Assembly: GCA_964514285.1 (NCBI GenBank)
Contig: CAZEQC010000007.1
Span: forward strand, 20,597 to 84,596
DNA length: 64,000 bases
Source of the DNA: SKLM01 sp964514285
GTDB taxonomy: Bacteria > Chloroflexota > Anaerolineae > B4-G1
Direction: 5' to 3'
Notes under the pieces: model-generated
What the model was told of the DNA's origin: nothing
Databases searched by the model: none
The model's input: the letters and a program-made list of their open reading frames with translations, nothing else
Program-made: the position numbers and the translations under genes
Shown: positions 16,424-25,130 of the stretch, piece by piece
Layout of the letters: the number at the start of each line of letters is the position of its first letter
Position numbering within the stretch: position 1 is the stretch's first letter

Positions 16424-16454
16424 AGTTGACCAATTTACTCAATTGATGTACAAT
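16424..16454 (+). promoter_or_regulatory. Promoter with dyad operator for the second P1B ATPase
   Basis: TTGACC (16426-16431), 17 bp, TACAAT (16449-16454), overlapped by AGTTGA-N9-TCAATT (16424-16444). It closely copies the rrf2-copA promoter, including position and spacing, so both transcription units are probably under the same regulator. Confidence 0.78.
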
Positions 16455-16515
16455 GATGTACTGCAATAGCGTGAGAGGCAGGTCTCGACACCGATAAGGA
16501 GCTCGCTAGAATTCG

Positions 16516-18621
16516 ATGAAAGACCGAGCTTGGAGGAAGCGTAGCGTGAAGGTGAGAGGTATGGACTGTGCCGAATGTGCCGTCCATACCGAAGAAGCTG
16601 TACGTGGATTGAAAGGCGTGAGAGAGGCTCGCGTCTACCTGGGCGCCGAACGGCTCGACGTCGTCTACGATCCGAACTTGACGGACACAGATCGGATCGG
16701 TCAGGCCCTCGAGCAAGCTGGCTACCGAGTGGAGGAGGAGACGGACGGCACTGGTCAGCGCCACGGACCGGATCTGGCGAAGCAGCTCACCGGCCTCCTC
16801 GTGGCCGTCGTCGTCCTGGTCATCCTCGTCGAGACGGTCGGCGAGCGACTGGGCCTGCTGGAAGCCGCCCTGACGTGGGTGCCGCCCTGGCTGGCGATAG
16901 CCGCGATTCTGGTGGGCGGCTTCCCCATCTTCCGCAACGTCGTTGCGGCCCTGGCTCGTGGCCAGGTGACGGCACACGTGCTGATGACCTTGGGCATCGT
17001 CGGCGCCCTCACCATCGGGGAGTACACCGCAGCGGTGGTGATCGTTTTCTTCATGCGAGTTTCAGACTACCTGGAAGGATTGACCACCGATCGCTCCCGG
17101 GAAGCCATTCGGGCCTTGATGCGCCTGGCACCGGAGACCGCCCACCGGCTGCGCAACGGCGAGGAGGAGGACGTCCCCGTTGAGGCCCTCAGCCCCGGCG
17201 ACCGAGTGGTGGTGCGACCCGGCGAGCAGATCCCGGCAGACGGACAGGTGGAGAAAGGAACGGCGGCCGTAGACCAATCGCCGGTCACGGGTGAGAGCAT
17301 GCCCGTGGAGAAAGGACCGGGAAGCGACGTCTTCGCCGGGACCATCGCCCACGCGGGCGCCCTCACCGTAGAGGTGACGCGCACGGGAAGCGACACGACC
17401 CTTGGGCGCGTCATCCAACTGGTCGAGGAGGCCGAGGCAAACAAGGCACCGGTACAACGGGTGGCCGACCACTTCACGGCCTGGTATATCCCGGTCGTCG
17501 TCACGGCAGCGGGCCTTACCTATCTGCTAGGACAGGATCTCACTGCCGCCATCGCGGTTCTGCTGGTCTCCTGCGCCTGTGCCATCGCCCTCGCCACACC
17601 CACAGCCGTCATCGCTGCCGTGGGGCGGGCCGCCCGACGCGGCATCCTGATCAAGGGAGGACGCTACCTGGAGTCGCTGGCACGCGTCGACACCGTGGTG
17701 ATGGACAAGACGGGGACGCTGACCTTCGGACGACCGGTAGTTACAAACGTATCCGCCGTGGACGGCCGGTCCGGGGAGGAGGTGATGGTGGTAGCTGCCA
17801 CAGCGGAGCAGCTTTCGGAGCATCCAGTGGCAGCGGCCGTGCGCCAGGCTGCGCGGGAACGGGGCCTCGACCCGGCCTCTGCCGACCAGTTCGAGGCGTT
17901 GACCGGGATGGGCGTACGAGCTCGCTCCAACAACAGGCGAGTCCTGGTGGGTAACCAACGTCTGCTGGTGGAGGAGGACGTCCCTCTGCCCACGGCCGCC
18001 AGAGCCGAGGCAGCAACCTGGCAGGAAGCTGGCGAGACTGTCTTCTTCGTCGCAGTCGACGACCGCGTCTTGGGGCTGATGGCCGTCGCCGACAAACCTC
18101 GGCCCGAGGTTCCAGAGGCTCTGGCGGCCCTGCGGAAGCTAGACATTGACCACTTCCTGCTCCTGACAGGAGACGACGAGCGCACTGCCCAGGCAGAGGC
18201 TGACCGGCTGGGGGTTGAATATCGCGCAGAGTTGCTGCCGGAGGACAAGATCAAGGTGATCCGAAAGCTCCAAGAACGGGGACAGACCGTTCTGATGGTG
18301 GGAGACGGTGTTAATGACGCCCCAGCCCTCGCCCAAGCCGACGTCGGCGTGGCCATGGGCGTGGTCGGCACCGATGCAGCACTGGAAGCGGCCGACGTGG
18401 CGCTGATGCAGGACGACTGGCGTGCGCTGCCGGAGGCGATGCACATCGGGCGACGGAGCTTCCGAGTGATTCAGCAGAACTTGGGCCTGGGCGTGCTCTA
18501 CAACGTGATCGGCATCGGGCTGGCAGCGCTGGGCATCCTACCGCCGGTGATGGCTGCGGCCGGGCAGTCAATCCCGGATCTGCTGGTCATGCTCAACTCA
18601 GCGCGGCTCCTGAGAGAATAG
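16516..18621 (+). CDS. P1B-type heavy-metal ATPase with an atypical CAC membrane motif
   Basis: 701 residues. One N-terminal heavy-metal domain (GMDCAECAVHTEEAV), then actuator TGES, phosphorylation site MDKTGTLT (near 396), SEHPVAAA and GDGVNDAP. The transmembrane ion motif, normally CPC or SPC before the phosphorylation domain, reads SCACAIALATP (near 350): the highly conserved proline is Ala. The metal is therefore uncertain; the soluble domain suggests a soft metal, and the promoter suggests control with copA. A ribosome site AAGGAG lies about 11 nt upstream of the ATG. It is followed by a methyltransferase and a permease. Confidence 0.88.
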   Translation: MKDRAWRKRSVKVRGMDCAECAVHTEEAVRGLKGVREARVYLGAERLDVVYDPNLTDTDRIGQALEQAGYRVEEETDGTGQRHGPDLAKQLTGLLVAVVVLVILVETVGERLGLLEAALTWVPPWLAIAAILVGGFPIFRNVVAALARGQVTAHVLMTLGIVGALTIGEYTAAVVIVFFMRVSDYLEGLTTDRSREAIRALMRLAPETAHRLRNGEEEDVPVEALSPGDRVVVRPGEQIPADGQVEKGTAAVDQSPVTGESMPVEKGPGSDVFAGTIAHAGALTVEVTRTGSDTTLGRVIQLVEEAEANKAPVQRVADHFTAWYIPVVVTAAGLTYLLGQDLTAAIAVLLVSCACAIALATPTAVIAAVGRAARRGILIKGGRYLESLARVDTVVMDKTGTLTFGRPVVTNVSAVDGRSGEEVMVVAATAEQLSEHPVAAAVRQAARERGLDPASADQFEALTGMGVRARSNNRRVLVGNQRLLVEEDVPLPTAARAEAATWQEAGETVFFVAVDDRVLGLMAVADKPRPEVPEALAALRKLDIDHFLLLTGDDERTAQAEADRLGVEYRAELLPEDKIKVIRKLQERGQTVLMVGDGVNDAPALAQADVGVAMGVVGTDAALEAADVALMQDDWRALPEAMHIGRRSFRVIQQNLGLGVLYNVIGIGLAALGILPPVMAAAGQSIPDLLVMLNSARLLRE

Positions 18622-18683
18622 ACGCTGACCCACGCCGCCCTCCAATACGCGCACAATGATAGACGGCAAGGAAAGGATGACAA

Positions 18684-19262
18684 GTGAAGGATCAACCAAC
18701 TGGAGCGGGGAGCAGCACGTTCGATCTGGTCGACACGAGGAAGCTGTTCGACGTCCTGAACCTAAGGCCAGACAGTGTATTCGTCGATCTGGCCTGCGGC
18801 AACGGACGATACGCCCTGAAAGCAGCCGGCTACATCACCGCGGAAGGCACCGTCTACGCTTTCGACCTCTGGGAGGAGGGTATCGCAACTTTAAGAGCAG
18901 AAGCGCGCGCCAGAGGGCTCGAACAGGTTCACGCGAGCGTTGCCGACATCAGCAAGCATATTCCAGCGGAGGACCATACAGTCGACGTCTGTCTCATCAA
19001 CTCGGCCCTCCACGACCTCCTTCGCGACGGGACCCACGATGCGGCTCTGAAAGAAATCACGAGAATCATGAAGCCCACCGGAAGACTGGCGGTCGTTGAG
19101 TTCGAGAAGACGGTCGGACCGCCAGGACCGCCCGTGGAGGTCAGGCTTTCTCCCCAGGACGTGGAGAGGCTGCTGCGTCCACATAGCCTCGCTCTGATAC
19201 GGACTACGGACGTGGGACAGCACCATTACCTGTCCTCGTTCCGCCTCGACAGCAGCGCATGA
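18684..19262 (+). CDS. Class I SAM-dependent methyltransferase
   Basis: 192 residues. The SAM-binding signature is VFVDLACGNGRYALKAA, followed by VYAFDLWEEGI (acidic residue for the SAM ribose) and INSALHDLL. The GTG start at 18684 is chosen because GAAAGGA precedes it at good spacing and the protein then begins right before the FDLVDTRKLFDVL helix. Methyltransferases of this type often sit with metal-transport genes, but there is no ArsM cysteine set here, so I do not propose arsenite methylation. Confidence 0.82.
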   Translation: MKDQPTGAGSSTFDLVDTRKLFDVLNLRPDSVFVDLACGNGRYALKAAGYITAEGTVYAFDLWEEGIATLRAEARARGLEQVHASVADISKHIPAEDHTVDVCLINSALHDLLRDGTHDAALKEITRIMKPTGRLAVVEFEKTVGPPGPPVEVRLSPQDVERLLRPHSLALIRTTDVGQHHYLSSFRLDSSA

Positions 19263-19346
19263 TCGAGGCAATGAGCAACCCATCCCGGTTCACGACGACG
19301 CCTGGGAGCGACGACGATGACAGCTGAAGAGAAAGGAAGCCGATCG

Positions 19347-19838
19347 ATGGACACAACAGCCCTGGTTCTGGCCGCTGCTGCCGCCATCTTGTTAGCGCTC
19401 GCCCTGCGAAGAGGATCGGACGTCGCTCTGGACGGCCTCCTGGCAGCATGGGGCACGCTCCGGCGCAACTTGGTGCTGCTGATCCTCGGCTTCATCCTGG
19501 CCGGGCTGGTCCAGGTCCTCATCCCTAGGGAGCTGATTAGCCGCTGGCTGGGTGATCAGGCCGGCGTCAAGGGCGTTCTCATCGGCTGTGTGGTCGGCGG
19601 ATTGGTGCCCGGCGCGCCCTATGCTACCTTTCCTCTGGTGGCCTCCCTCTATCAGGCCGGCGCCAGCATAGGCGCGGTGGTGGGCTTCGTGTCGGCCTGG
19701 GCCCTCTGGTCCGTGTCACGCCTGCCGATCGAGATGGCCTTGATCGATCCTCGACCGGCCTTGATCCGCTACGGGATCACGTTCATCGTGCCGCCCCTAG
19801 CGGGGATGCTGGCAGAGGTTGTCGACCGGTTTGTATGA
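19347..19838 (+). CDS. Short permease-like membrane protein (YraQ/ArsP-related)
   Basis: 163 residues with about four or five hydrophobic segments. The central VVGGLVPGAPYATFPLVASL resembles the repeated core of the YraQ/DUF318 permease family, whose full members are about twice as long, so this looks like a half-size form that may dimerise. I prefer ATG 19347 (AAAGGAAG 7 nt upstream) over ATG 19317, which lacks a ribosome site. It is the last gene of the metal locus; the substrate is unknown. Confidence 0.7.
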   Translation: MDTTALVLAAAAAILLALALRRGSDVALDGLLAAWGTLRRNLVLLILGFILAGLVQVLIPRELISRWLGDQAGVKGVLIGCVVGGLVPGAPYATFPLVASLYQAGASIGAVVGFVSAWALWSVSRLPIEMALIDPRPALIRYGITFIVPPLAGMLAEVVDRFV

Positions 19839-19861
19839 GGCGAAGAGGACAAAAGAACAGC

Positions 19862-19893
19862 GAAAGCCCCACCGTATCTCTGGTGGAGCTTTC
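19862..19893 (-). terminator. Terminator of the tRNA-Phe gene
   Basis: GAAAGC plus CCACC pairs with GGTGG plus GCTTTC around an 8-nt loop. On the reverse strand it is followed by GCTGTTCTTTTG, a T-rich tail just after the tRNA. Confidence 0.6.
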
Positions 19894-19900
19894 ATATAAA

Positions 19901-19974
19901 TGCCGAGGCCCAGATTCGAACTGGGGACACCCTGATTTTCAGTCAAGTGCTCTACCAGGCTGAGCTACCTCGGC
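19901..19974 (-). tRNA. tRNA-Phe (GAA)
   Basis: 74 nt on the reverse strand. Acceptor stem GCCGAGG/CCTCGGC, D arm GCTC/GAGC, anticodon stem CTTGA/TCAGG with loop CTGAAAA (anticodon GAA), T arm CCCAG-TTCGAAT-CTGGG, discriminator A. CCA is not encoded. Confidence 0.95.
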
Positions 19975-20031
19975 ACCACGCCCGGTATTCTAGCTCAACT
20001 GACGAAGATTGTCAAGCCGCAAAAAGACGCT

Positions 20032-20538
20032 CTAGGAAAGCACCTCCCACACCATCTCCAACGCACGGTCCGCAAGCCAAACGCCATCTCTCCCGGTAGC
20101 TCCGCCCACCTCGTGGACCTCGTCAACCACCCGCCGGCCCGTGTTAAAGGCCACGTAGACGGCCTGCGTCTCCTCGTCGCTTATGGGACCCCTGGCCCAG
20201 ACCGCCAGACAGAGGTTGACGCCCAGGAAGCTGCGTCCCTCCCGAGCCGCCGCCCGGGCTGCCTTGGCGGAGAAATCACCCGCCTTCTTAAACTGGGGAC
20301 GGGGCAGTGCCATCAAGCCGATGGCCTCGTCCACGTCGTCCACAATCAGACTGTTGCCCAGCGCGTTGACGCCCTCCTCGGTGTCGAAGAGGCGTCGACT
20401 GACGACACCTCCCTCGCCGCATTCCACGGTGCCAAGCTTCAGCTCTCGTGCCACAAGCTCTTCGGCTACCCGCTCTGCAACTGAATCCTTCGTCACCAAT
20501 GCCACCCCCTCAGAAAAACCCTCTCCACTTACTCCCAC
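20032..20538 (-). CDS. Degenerate CinA C-terminal (PncC-like) domain protein
   Basis: 168 residues. The layout follows the CinA C-terminal/nicotinamide-nucleotide amidase domain: VAEELVARELKLGTVECGEGG at the place of the usual AESCTGG motif, later LAVWARGPISDEETQAVYVAF at the place of LAVTGIAGP and GTVYIAL. The catalytic Ser-containing ESCTGG has become ECGEGG, so amidase activity is doubtful. The start is uncertain: the frame begins at a GTG at 20538, and further GTG codons at 20505 and 20496 follow a GAGGGGG stretch. Function unknown. Confidence 0.6.
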   Translation of the reverse strand: MGVSGEGFSEGVALVTKDSVAERVAEELVARELKLGTVECGEGGVVSRRLFDTEEGVNALGNSLIVDDVDEAIGLMALPRPQFKKAGDFSAKAARAAAREGRSFLGVNLCLAVWARGPISDEETQAVYVAFNTGRRVVDEVHEVGGATGRDGVWLADRALEMVWEVLS

Positions 20539-20714
20539 CTGAGCCTACAGGAGATTATAGACGGATGAGACCTACGGCACAACCGGCCTCGAGGGCGCTT
20601 GGCGACGATGACCTCGGATCACCTTGACCCCCGATGTGTGCACAAACGAGGAAACCCTGCTATAATGTGAGCGTACATCAGAACACCATACACGAAATCA
20701 GGGAGGTCGTCCAG

Positions 20715-22226
20715 ATGGCTTTCCCCCGCCGCAGCGGCATCTTGCTCCATCCCACTTCGCTCCCAAGCCCATTTGGCATTGGTGACTTGGGTCACCACGC
20801 CTACCAGTTCATCGATTTCCTAGCCGACGCTGGCCAGTCCTACTGGCAGATTCTCCCCCTGAGCCCCACCGGCTACGGCGACTCCCCCTACCAGGCCCTC
20901 TCCGCCTTTGCTGGTAACCCCATGCTCATCGACCCTCAAGGGTTGGTTGAGAAGGGGCACCTCTCGGAAGCGGACATCGAGGAGCGGCCAGACTTCTCCG
21001 CCGACCGAGTGGACTTCGGGCCCGTCATCGAGTACAAATCGCAGCTTTTGGACCGCGCGTTCGACGCCTTTCAAGCCTCAGCACCGGCCGACCAGCGGAC
21101 CGCCTTCGCGGTCTTCTGCGCGGACCAGGCCCAATGGCTCGATGACTTCGCTTTGTTCATGGCTCTGAAGCAGAGCCACGACCTTCGCTCCTGGCAAGCG
21201 TGGGAGCCTGAGTTTGCCGCCAGGGAGCCAGCCGCCTTGGCCGGCGCCCGTGAGAGGTTGGCCGACGAGATCGAGAATCAGAAGTACCGACAGTGGCAGT
21301 TCTTCCAGCAATGGCTGGCCGTCAAGCGGTACGCCAACCAGCGTGGGGTCGACATCATCGGCGACATTCCCATCTTCGTCTCCCTGGACAGCGCTGACGT
21401 GTGGGCCAATACAGATCTCTTCAAGTTCGACCAGGATCTTGAGCCGACGGTCGTCTCCGGTGTGCCACCCGACTACTTCAGCGAGACCGGTCAGCTTTGG
21501 GGGCACCCCCTCTACCGTTGGGACTTGATGTCGGAGAGAGACTATGCATGGTGGATCTCTCGCTTCCGCATGGCGTTCACCCAGGCCGACGTGGTGCGCA
21601 TCGATCACTTCCGCGGATTCTACAACTACTGGGAAATCCCTGCTGGAGCGGAGACGGCTATCGAAGGCGAGTGGCGGTACGGTCCCGGTGCCGATCTGTT
21701 CCATGCCGTCACCTCGAAGCTCGGCGACGTGGACATCATCGCCGAGGATTTGGGCGACTTCGACGAGGAGTCTCGAGCCGCCCTCGACGCCTTGCAGGAG
21801 ACGTTCGGTTATCCCGGCATGAAGGTGCTTCAGTTCGCCTTTGGATCGGGGCCCTCCGATCCTTTCTTGCCCCACAATTACGCCGCTGAATGCACGGTCT
21901 ACACCGGCACACACGACAACGACACCGTCACCGGATGGTACGAGGTCACCTCCGGCGGAGAAGAGCGGCGGTACGCTCTCAAGTACGTGGACAGCGACGG
22001 GTCCGACATCGCATGGGACATGATCCGCCTGGCCTGGGCCTCCGTGGCGAACACCGCGATGACCACAGCCCAGGACCTCTTGGGCTTGGGTCACGAGGCA
22101 CGGATGAACCTGCCTGGCACCATCGGCCCGCCCAACTGGAACTGGCGGTTCCGTGAGGGCGCGCTGACCCGCGACATCGCCCAACGCCTGGAGGAGATGA
22201 CGACCATTTACGGGCGTAGAGGATAG
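20715..22226 (+). CDS. malQ: 4-alpha-glucanotransferase (amylomaltase, GH77)
   Basis: 503 residues, the short GH77 type typical of thermophiles and many Gram-positive bacteria. Signatures: RRSGILLHPTSLPSPFGIGD at the start, DIPIFVSLDSADVWAN, VRIDHFRGF (nucleophile Asp), IAEDLGDF (acid/base Glu) and TGTHDNDT (third acid). It transfers alpha-1,4-glucan segments, acting in maltodextrin or glycogen metabolism. GGGAGG lies 10 nt upstream of the ATG. A TATAAT at 20661-20666 could be the -10 box, but no good -35 box is seen. Confidence 0.95.
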   Translation: MAFPRRSGILLHPTSLPSPFGIGDLGHHAYQFIDFLADAGQSYWQILPLSPTGYGDSPYQALSAFAGNPMLIDPQGLVEKGHLSEADIEERPDFSADRVDFGPVIEYKSQLLDRAFDAFQASAPADQRTAFAVFCADQAQWLDDFALFMALKQSHDLRSWQAWEPEFAAREPAALAGARERLADEIENQKYRQWQFFQQWLAVKRYANQRGVDIIGDIPIFVSLDSADVWANTDLFKFDQDLEPTVVSGVPPDYFSETGQLWGHPLYRWDLMSERDYAWWISRFRMAFTQADVVRIDHFRGFYNYWEIPAGAETAIEGEWRYGPGADLFHAVTSKLGDVDIIAEDLGDFDEESRAALDALQETFGYPGMKVLQFAFGSGPSDPFLPHNYAAECTVYTGTHDNDTVTGWYEVTSGGEERRYALKYVDSDGSDIAWDMIRLAWASVANTAMTTAQDLLGLGHEARMNLPGTIGPPNWNWRFREGALTRDIAQRLEEMTTIYGRRG

Positions 22227-22255
22227 TCACGTGACAGCAGTGGCGACTTACCCTT

Positions 22256-22283
22256 TTGCCCTTCACTGCCACCGTGCTATAAT
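22256..22283 (+). promoter_or_regulatory. Promoter of glcF-glcD
   Basis: TTGCCC (22256-22261), 16 bp, TATAAT (22278-22283). The start would be near 22290, with a leader of about 165 nt in which I see no known motif. Confidence 0.55.
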
Positions 22284-22455
22284 CAACCCAGGTACCGGCT
22301 CGCCTTGGGCTCGCCCGGCGGATCTAGGCCCGGCGCTCGATCAGGTCAGAGCGTGAGGGGCCACGAGGTGAAAGCTTACCAACCCAGATGGCGTACCATT
22401 GGGTTAGACAACGAAACAAGCGACGAGCAAGTAACGGAATAGTGAGAACGGACTT

Positions 22456-23643
22456 ATGACGGAACCGATTGACCCACCCAACCACCCCCCTGTCGAAACA
22501 CCAACCGAAGAAGATTATCTCCACTGTATCCGCTGCGGACTCTGTTTGTCAGTCTGCCCCCTCTATCGGCTCACGCTCAACGAGACGGATTCACCTCGCG
22601 CTCGCGTCGCTGTGCTGCGCGCCGTCCGCGAGGACCTGATCGAGGAACCCAGCGATGATACGGCCGCCCGTTTCTTCCGCTGCCTGCTCTGCGGCGCCTG
22701 TACGTTTGCCTGTCCCAGCGGCGTGACTGTCGATCGGATCTTGGAGCTGACCCGCGGGGAGATGAGCGACCGAGGGCTGATGCCCGAGCCCCTGGTCGCG
22801 TTGGGAGACCGGATAGCTGAGGGGCACAACATCTCCGGTGAACCCAATGAGAACCGCTTGATGTGGACCGACAACCTGTCGAGCCCCCCCAAGGGCATCG
22901 GGAAGGAGCACGCGGAGGTAGTCTACTTCGTGGGATGCGTCAGCGCTATGTTCCCCCGCAGCTACTCGGTGGCGCAGTCCTTCGTTGAGCTCCTGGAGAA
23001 AGCCGACGTCGACTATGGCCTGTTGGGTGAGCGAGAGTGGTGTTGTGGCTACCCCCAGGCCATCAGCGGTGAACCCGACCGAGCGCGCGAGACAATGCGT
23101 CACAATGTCGAGGCCGTGCGGGCGATGGAGGCCAAGACCGTGGTCACCACCTGTCCCTCCTGCTACCACTTCTGGAAGCACACCTATCCGGCGGCGCTGG
23201 AGGAGGAGATCGACATAGACGTCCTGCACGCCACGGAGTTCGTGGCTGATCTTCTGGAGGCGGATCGATTGCCCTTGCGCGACGGCTTGCGAGAGCAGAC
23301 CGTCACCTACCACGATCCGTGTGATCTAGGCCGCAAGAGCGGCGTCTTCGATGCGCCCCGCCGCATCGTGGCCCAGATACCAAGCGTGACCCTGGTGGAG
23401 ATGCCCGAGAACCGAGAAGGATCCCACTGCTGCGGCGGCGGGGGGAATCTGGAGAGCCTCGATCCGGCGTTGAGCGGCGCTATCGCCGCCAGAAGGATCC
23501 AACAGGCGGCGGAAACTGGCGCCAAGACCGTGCTCTCCGCTTGTCAGCAATGCGAGCGGACGCTCTTCAGCGCCGCTCGTTCGGAGCGCATTCGTGTCCG
23601 GTCGAAGGACATCGTGGAGCTCGTCCTAGAAGCGACAGCTTAG
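22456..23643 (+). CDS. glcF: Glycolate/lactate oxidase-type iron-sulfur subunit
   Basis: 395 residues. Two 4Fe-4S motifs in the N-terminal part (CIRCGLCLSVCP and CLLCGACTFACP), then two CCG domains (EWCCGYPQ and SHCCGGGG) as in GlcF/heterodisulfide-reductase-type proteins. With the FAD subunit 25 nt downstream it would oxidise glycolate, D-lactate or another 2-hydroxyacid and pass electrons to the quinone pool or a carrier. There is no GlcE-like gene, so this is the two-gene glcF-glcD form. The substrate cannot be set from sequence. Confidence 0.88.
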   Translation: MTEPIDPPNHPPVETPTEEDYLHCIRCGLCLSVCPLYRLTLNETDSPRARVAVLRAVREDLIEEPSDDTAARFFRCLLCGACTFACPSGVTVDRILELTRGEMSDRGLMPEPLVALGDRIAEGHNISGEPNENRLMWTDNLSSPPKGIGKEHAEVVYFVGCVSAMFPRSYSVAQSFVELLEKADVDYGLLGEREWCCGYPQAISGEPDRARETMRHNVEAVRAMEAKTVVTTCPSCYHFWKHTYPAALEEEIDIDVLHATEFVADLLEADRLPLRDGLREQTVTYHDPCDLGRKSGVFDAPRRIVAQIPSVTLVEMPENREGSHCCGGGGNLESLDPALSGAIAARRIQQAAETGAKTVLSACQQCERTLFSAARSERIRVRSKDIVELVLEATA

Positions 23644-23668
23644 GACAACGCCCCATCACGGAGAGATT

Positions 23669-25054
23669 ATGCCAAATCACGTTCTTATTCAACACCTCCA
23701 AGAGACCCTAGGCGCGGAGAAGGTCCTGGCCTCTTTGGAGGATCGTATTGCCTACTCCTACGACGGGACCTTCGAACAGGATCTGCCCGACGTGGCTGTC
23801 CTGCCTGAATCGACCGAGGATGTGACCGCCGTCGTGCGCCTCGCTGGCAAGCACGACGTGCCGGTGGTGGCGCGAGGGATGGCCTCCGGCCTAGCGGGGG
23901 CCTCCATACCCTTCGGCGGGGGCATCGCCCTCTCCTTGACGCGGATGAATCGCATCCTGGAAATTGACGAGGAGAATCACACCGCCTGGGTCGAGGCAGG
24001 AGTCATCACCGCCGATCTGGAATCAGCGGTGGAGGAGCGAGGCCTCTTCTATCCTCCGGACCCCTCCAGCAACGAGCAGTCCACGATTGGAGGGAACATC
24101 GCCTGTAACGCCGGTGGACCCCGCTGCCTGAAGTACGGGGTAACCGGCGACTACGTTATGGGACTCACGGTGGTCCTCGCCGATGGTCAGGTGCTCAAGA
24201 CAGGGGGAAAGGCGATCAAGAACGTCGTCGGCTACGACCTGAACGCTCTATTCGTCGGTTCGGAGGGGACCCTCGGCGTGATCACCGAGGCACTGCTGCG
24301 GCTCACCACAAAGCCACAGGTCGTACGCACCGCCCGGGCGGAGTTCCCGGCGCTGGAGGATGCCTCCCGCACCGTCAACGCCATACTCGATGCCGGCGTC
24401 GTCCCGGCAACATTGGAGATGATGGATGAGACGGCCATCACGTGTATCGAGGAAGCTATGGAGCTCGGGTTGCCCCTAGACGTGGAGGCTATGCTGATCA
24501 TCGAGACGGACGGATCTGACGAGGAGGCGGTGCTACGCGAGATCGAGACGGTGGCGCGGGTCTGCCAGGATAGCGGCGCCCGTGAGGTGATCGTCGCCGA
24601 GACCGAGGAGGAGCGTGAGCGGCTCTGGCGCGCTCGACGGTCTGTCTCACCCTCATTGGCCCGTAAGGCGCCCAACAAGCTGGGGGAGGACATCACTGTG
24701 CCCCGCAGCGCCATACCTGAGGCCATCCGCCGCATCAAGGCCATCAGCGCGGACTACGGGTTGCCGATCGTTATCTTTGGACACGCCGGCGACGGGAACC
24801 TCCACCCCAACATCCTCTTCGACAAACGGGACGAAGAAGAGTGGCAGATGGTGGAGCAGATCGTCGGGGAGATTTTCCAGGTAGCGATGGATCTTGAGGG
24901 AACGCTCTCCGGAGAACACGGGGTGGGGACCCTGAAGCGACCCTACATAGAAGAGGCGCTGGGCCCGCTCTCGCTGCACGTCCAGCGACGGATTAAGGAG
25001 GCACTGGATCCCCGGGGGATTATGAACCCAGGCAAAGTCCTGCCTGGGCAATGA
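23669..25054 (+). CDS. glcD: FAD-linked 2-hydroxyacid oxidase subunit
   Basis: 461 residues, typical GlcD length. PCMH-type FAD-binding domain with ARGMASGLAGASIPFGGG and GGNIACNAGGPRCLKYG; C-terminal FAD oxidase domain with IVIFGHAGDGNLHPN and GEHGVGTLKRPY. It forms the flavin subunit for the upstream iron-sulfur subunit. A strong terminator follows 6 nt after the stop, so the operon is just these two genes. Confidence 0.92.
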   Translation: MPNHVLIQHLQETLGAEKVLASLEDRIAYSYDGTFEQDLPDVAVLPESTEDVTAVVRLAGKHDVPVVARGMASGLAGASIPFGGGIALSLTRMNRILEIDEENHTAWVEAGVITADLESAVEERGLFYPPDPSSNEQSTIGGNIACNAGGPRCLKYGVTGDYVMGLTVVLADGQVLKTGGKAIKNVVGYDLNALFVGSEGTLGVITEALLRLTTKPQVVRTARAEFPALEDASRTVNAILDAGVVPATLEMMDETAITCIEEAMELGLPLDVEAMLIIETDGSDEEAVLREIETVARVCQDSGAREVIVAETEEERERLWRARRSVSPSLARKAPNKLGEDITVPRSAIPEAIRRIKAISADYGLPIVIFGHAGDGNLHPNILFDKRDEEEWQMVEQIVGEIFQVAMDLEGTLSGEHGVGTLKRPYIEEALGPLSLHVQRRIKEALDPRGIMNPGKVLPGQ

Positions 25055-25060
25055 GCACGC

Positions 25061-25099
25061 AAGACGTGGCGCGGCGTTCGCGCCACGTCTTTGTTTTTT
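25061..25099 (+). terminator. Intrinsic terminator after glcD
   Basis: A 13-bp perfect stem (25061-25073 with 25079-25091), 5-nt loop, then TTTGTTTTTT. This is the clearest terminator in the window. Confidence 0.92.
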
Positions 25100-25130
25100 C
25101 CTAGGGCATTTAGGCACGAGGAGATGATCT

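Larger units (their letters stand above)
16140..16515. other. Divergent intergenic region with two opposed promoters
   Basis: 376 bases between the leftward phosphodiesterase gene and the rightward P1B ATPase. It holds the leftward promoter at 16343-16371 and the rightward promoter/operator at 16424-16454. I see no gene here. Confidence 0.6.

Noticed and set aside
21078..22184. Reverse frame opposite malQ
   Set aside because: No ribosome site or recognisable domain; the GH77 motifs are on the other strand.
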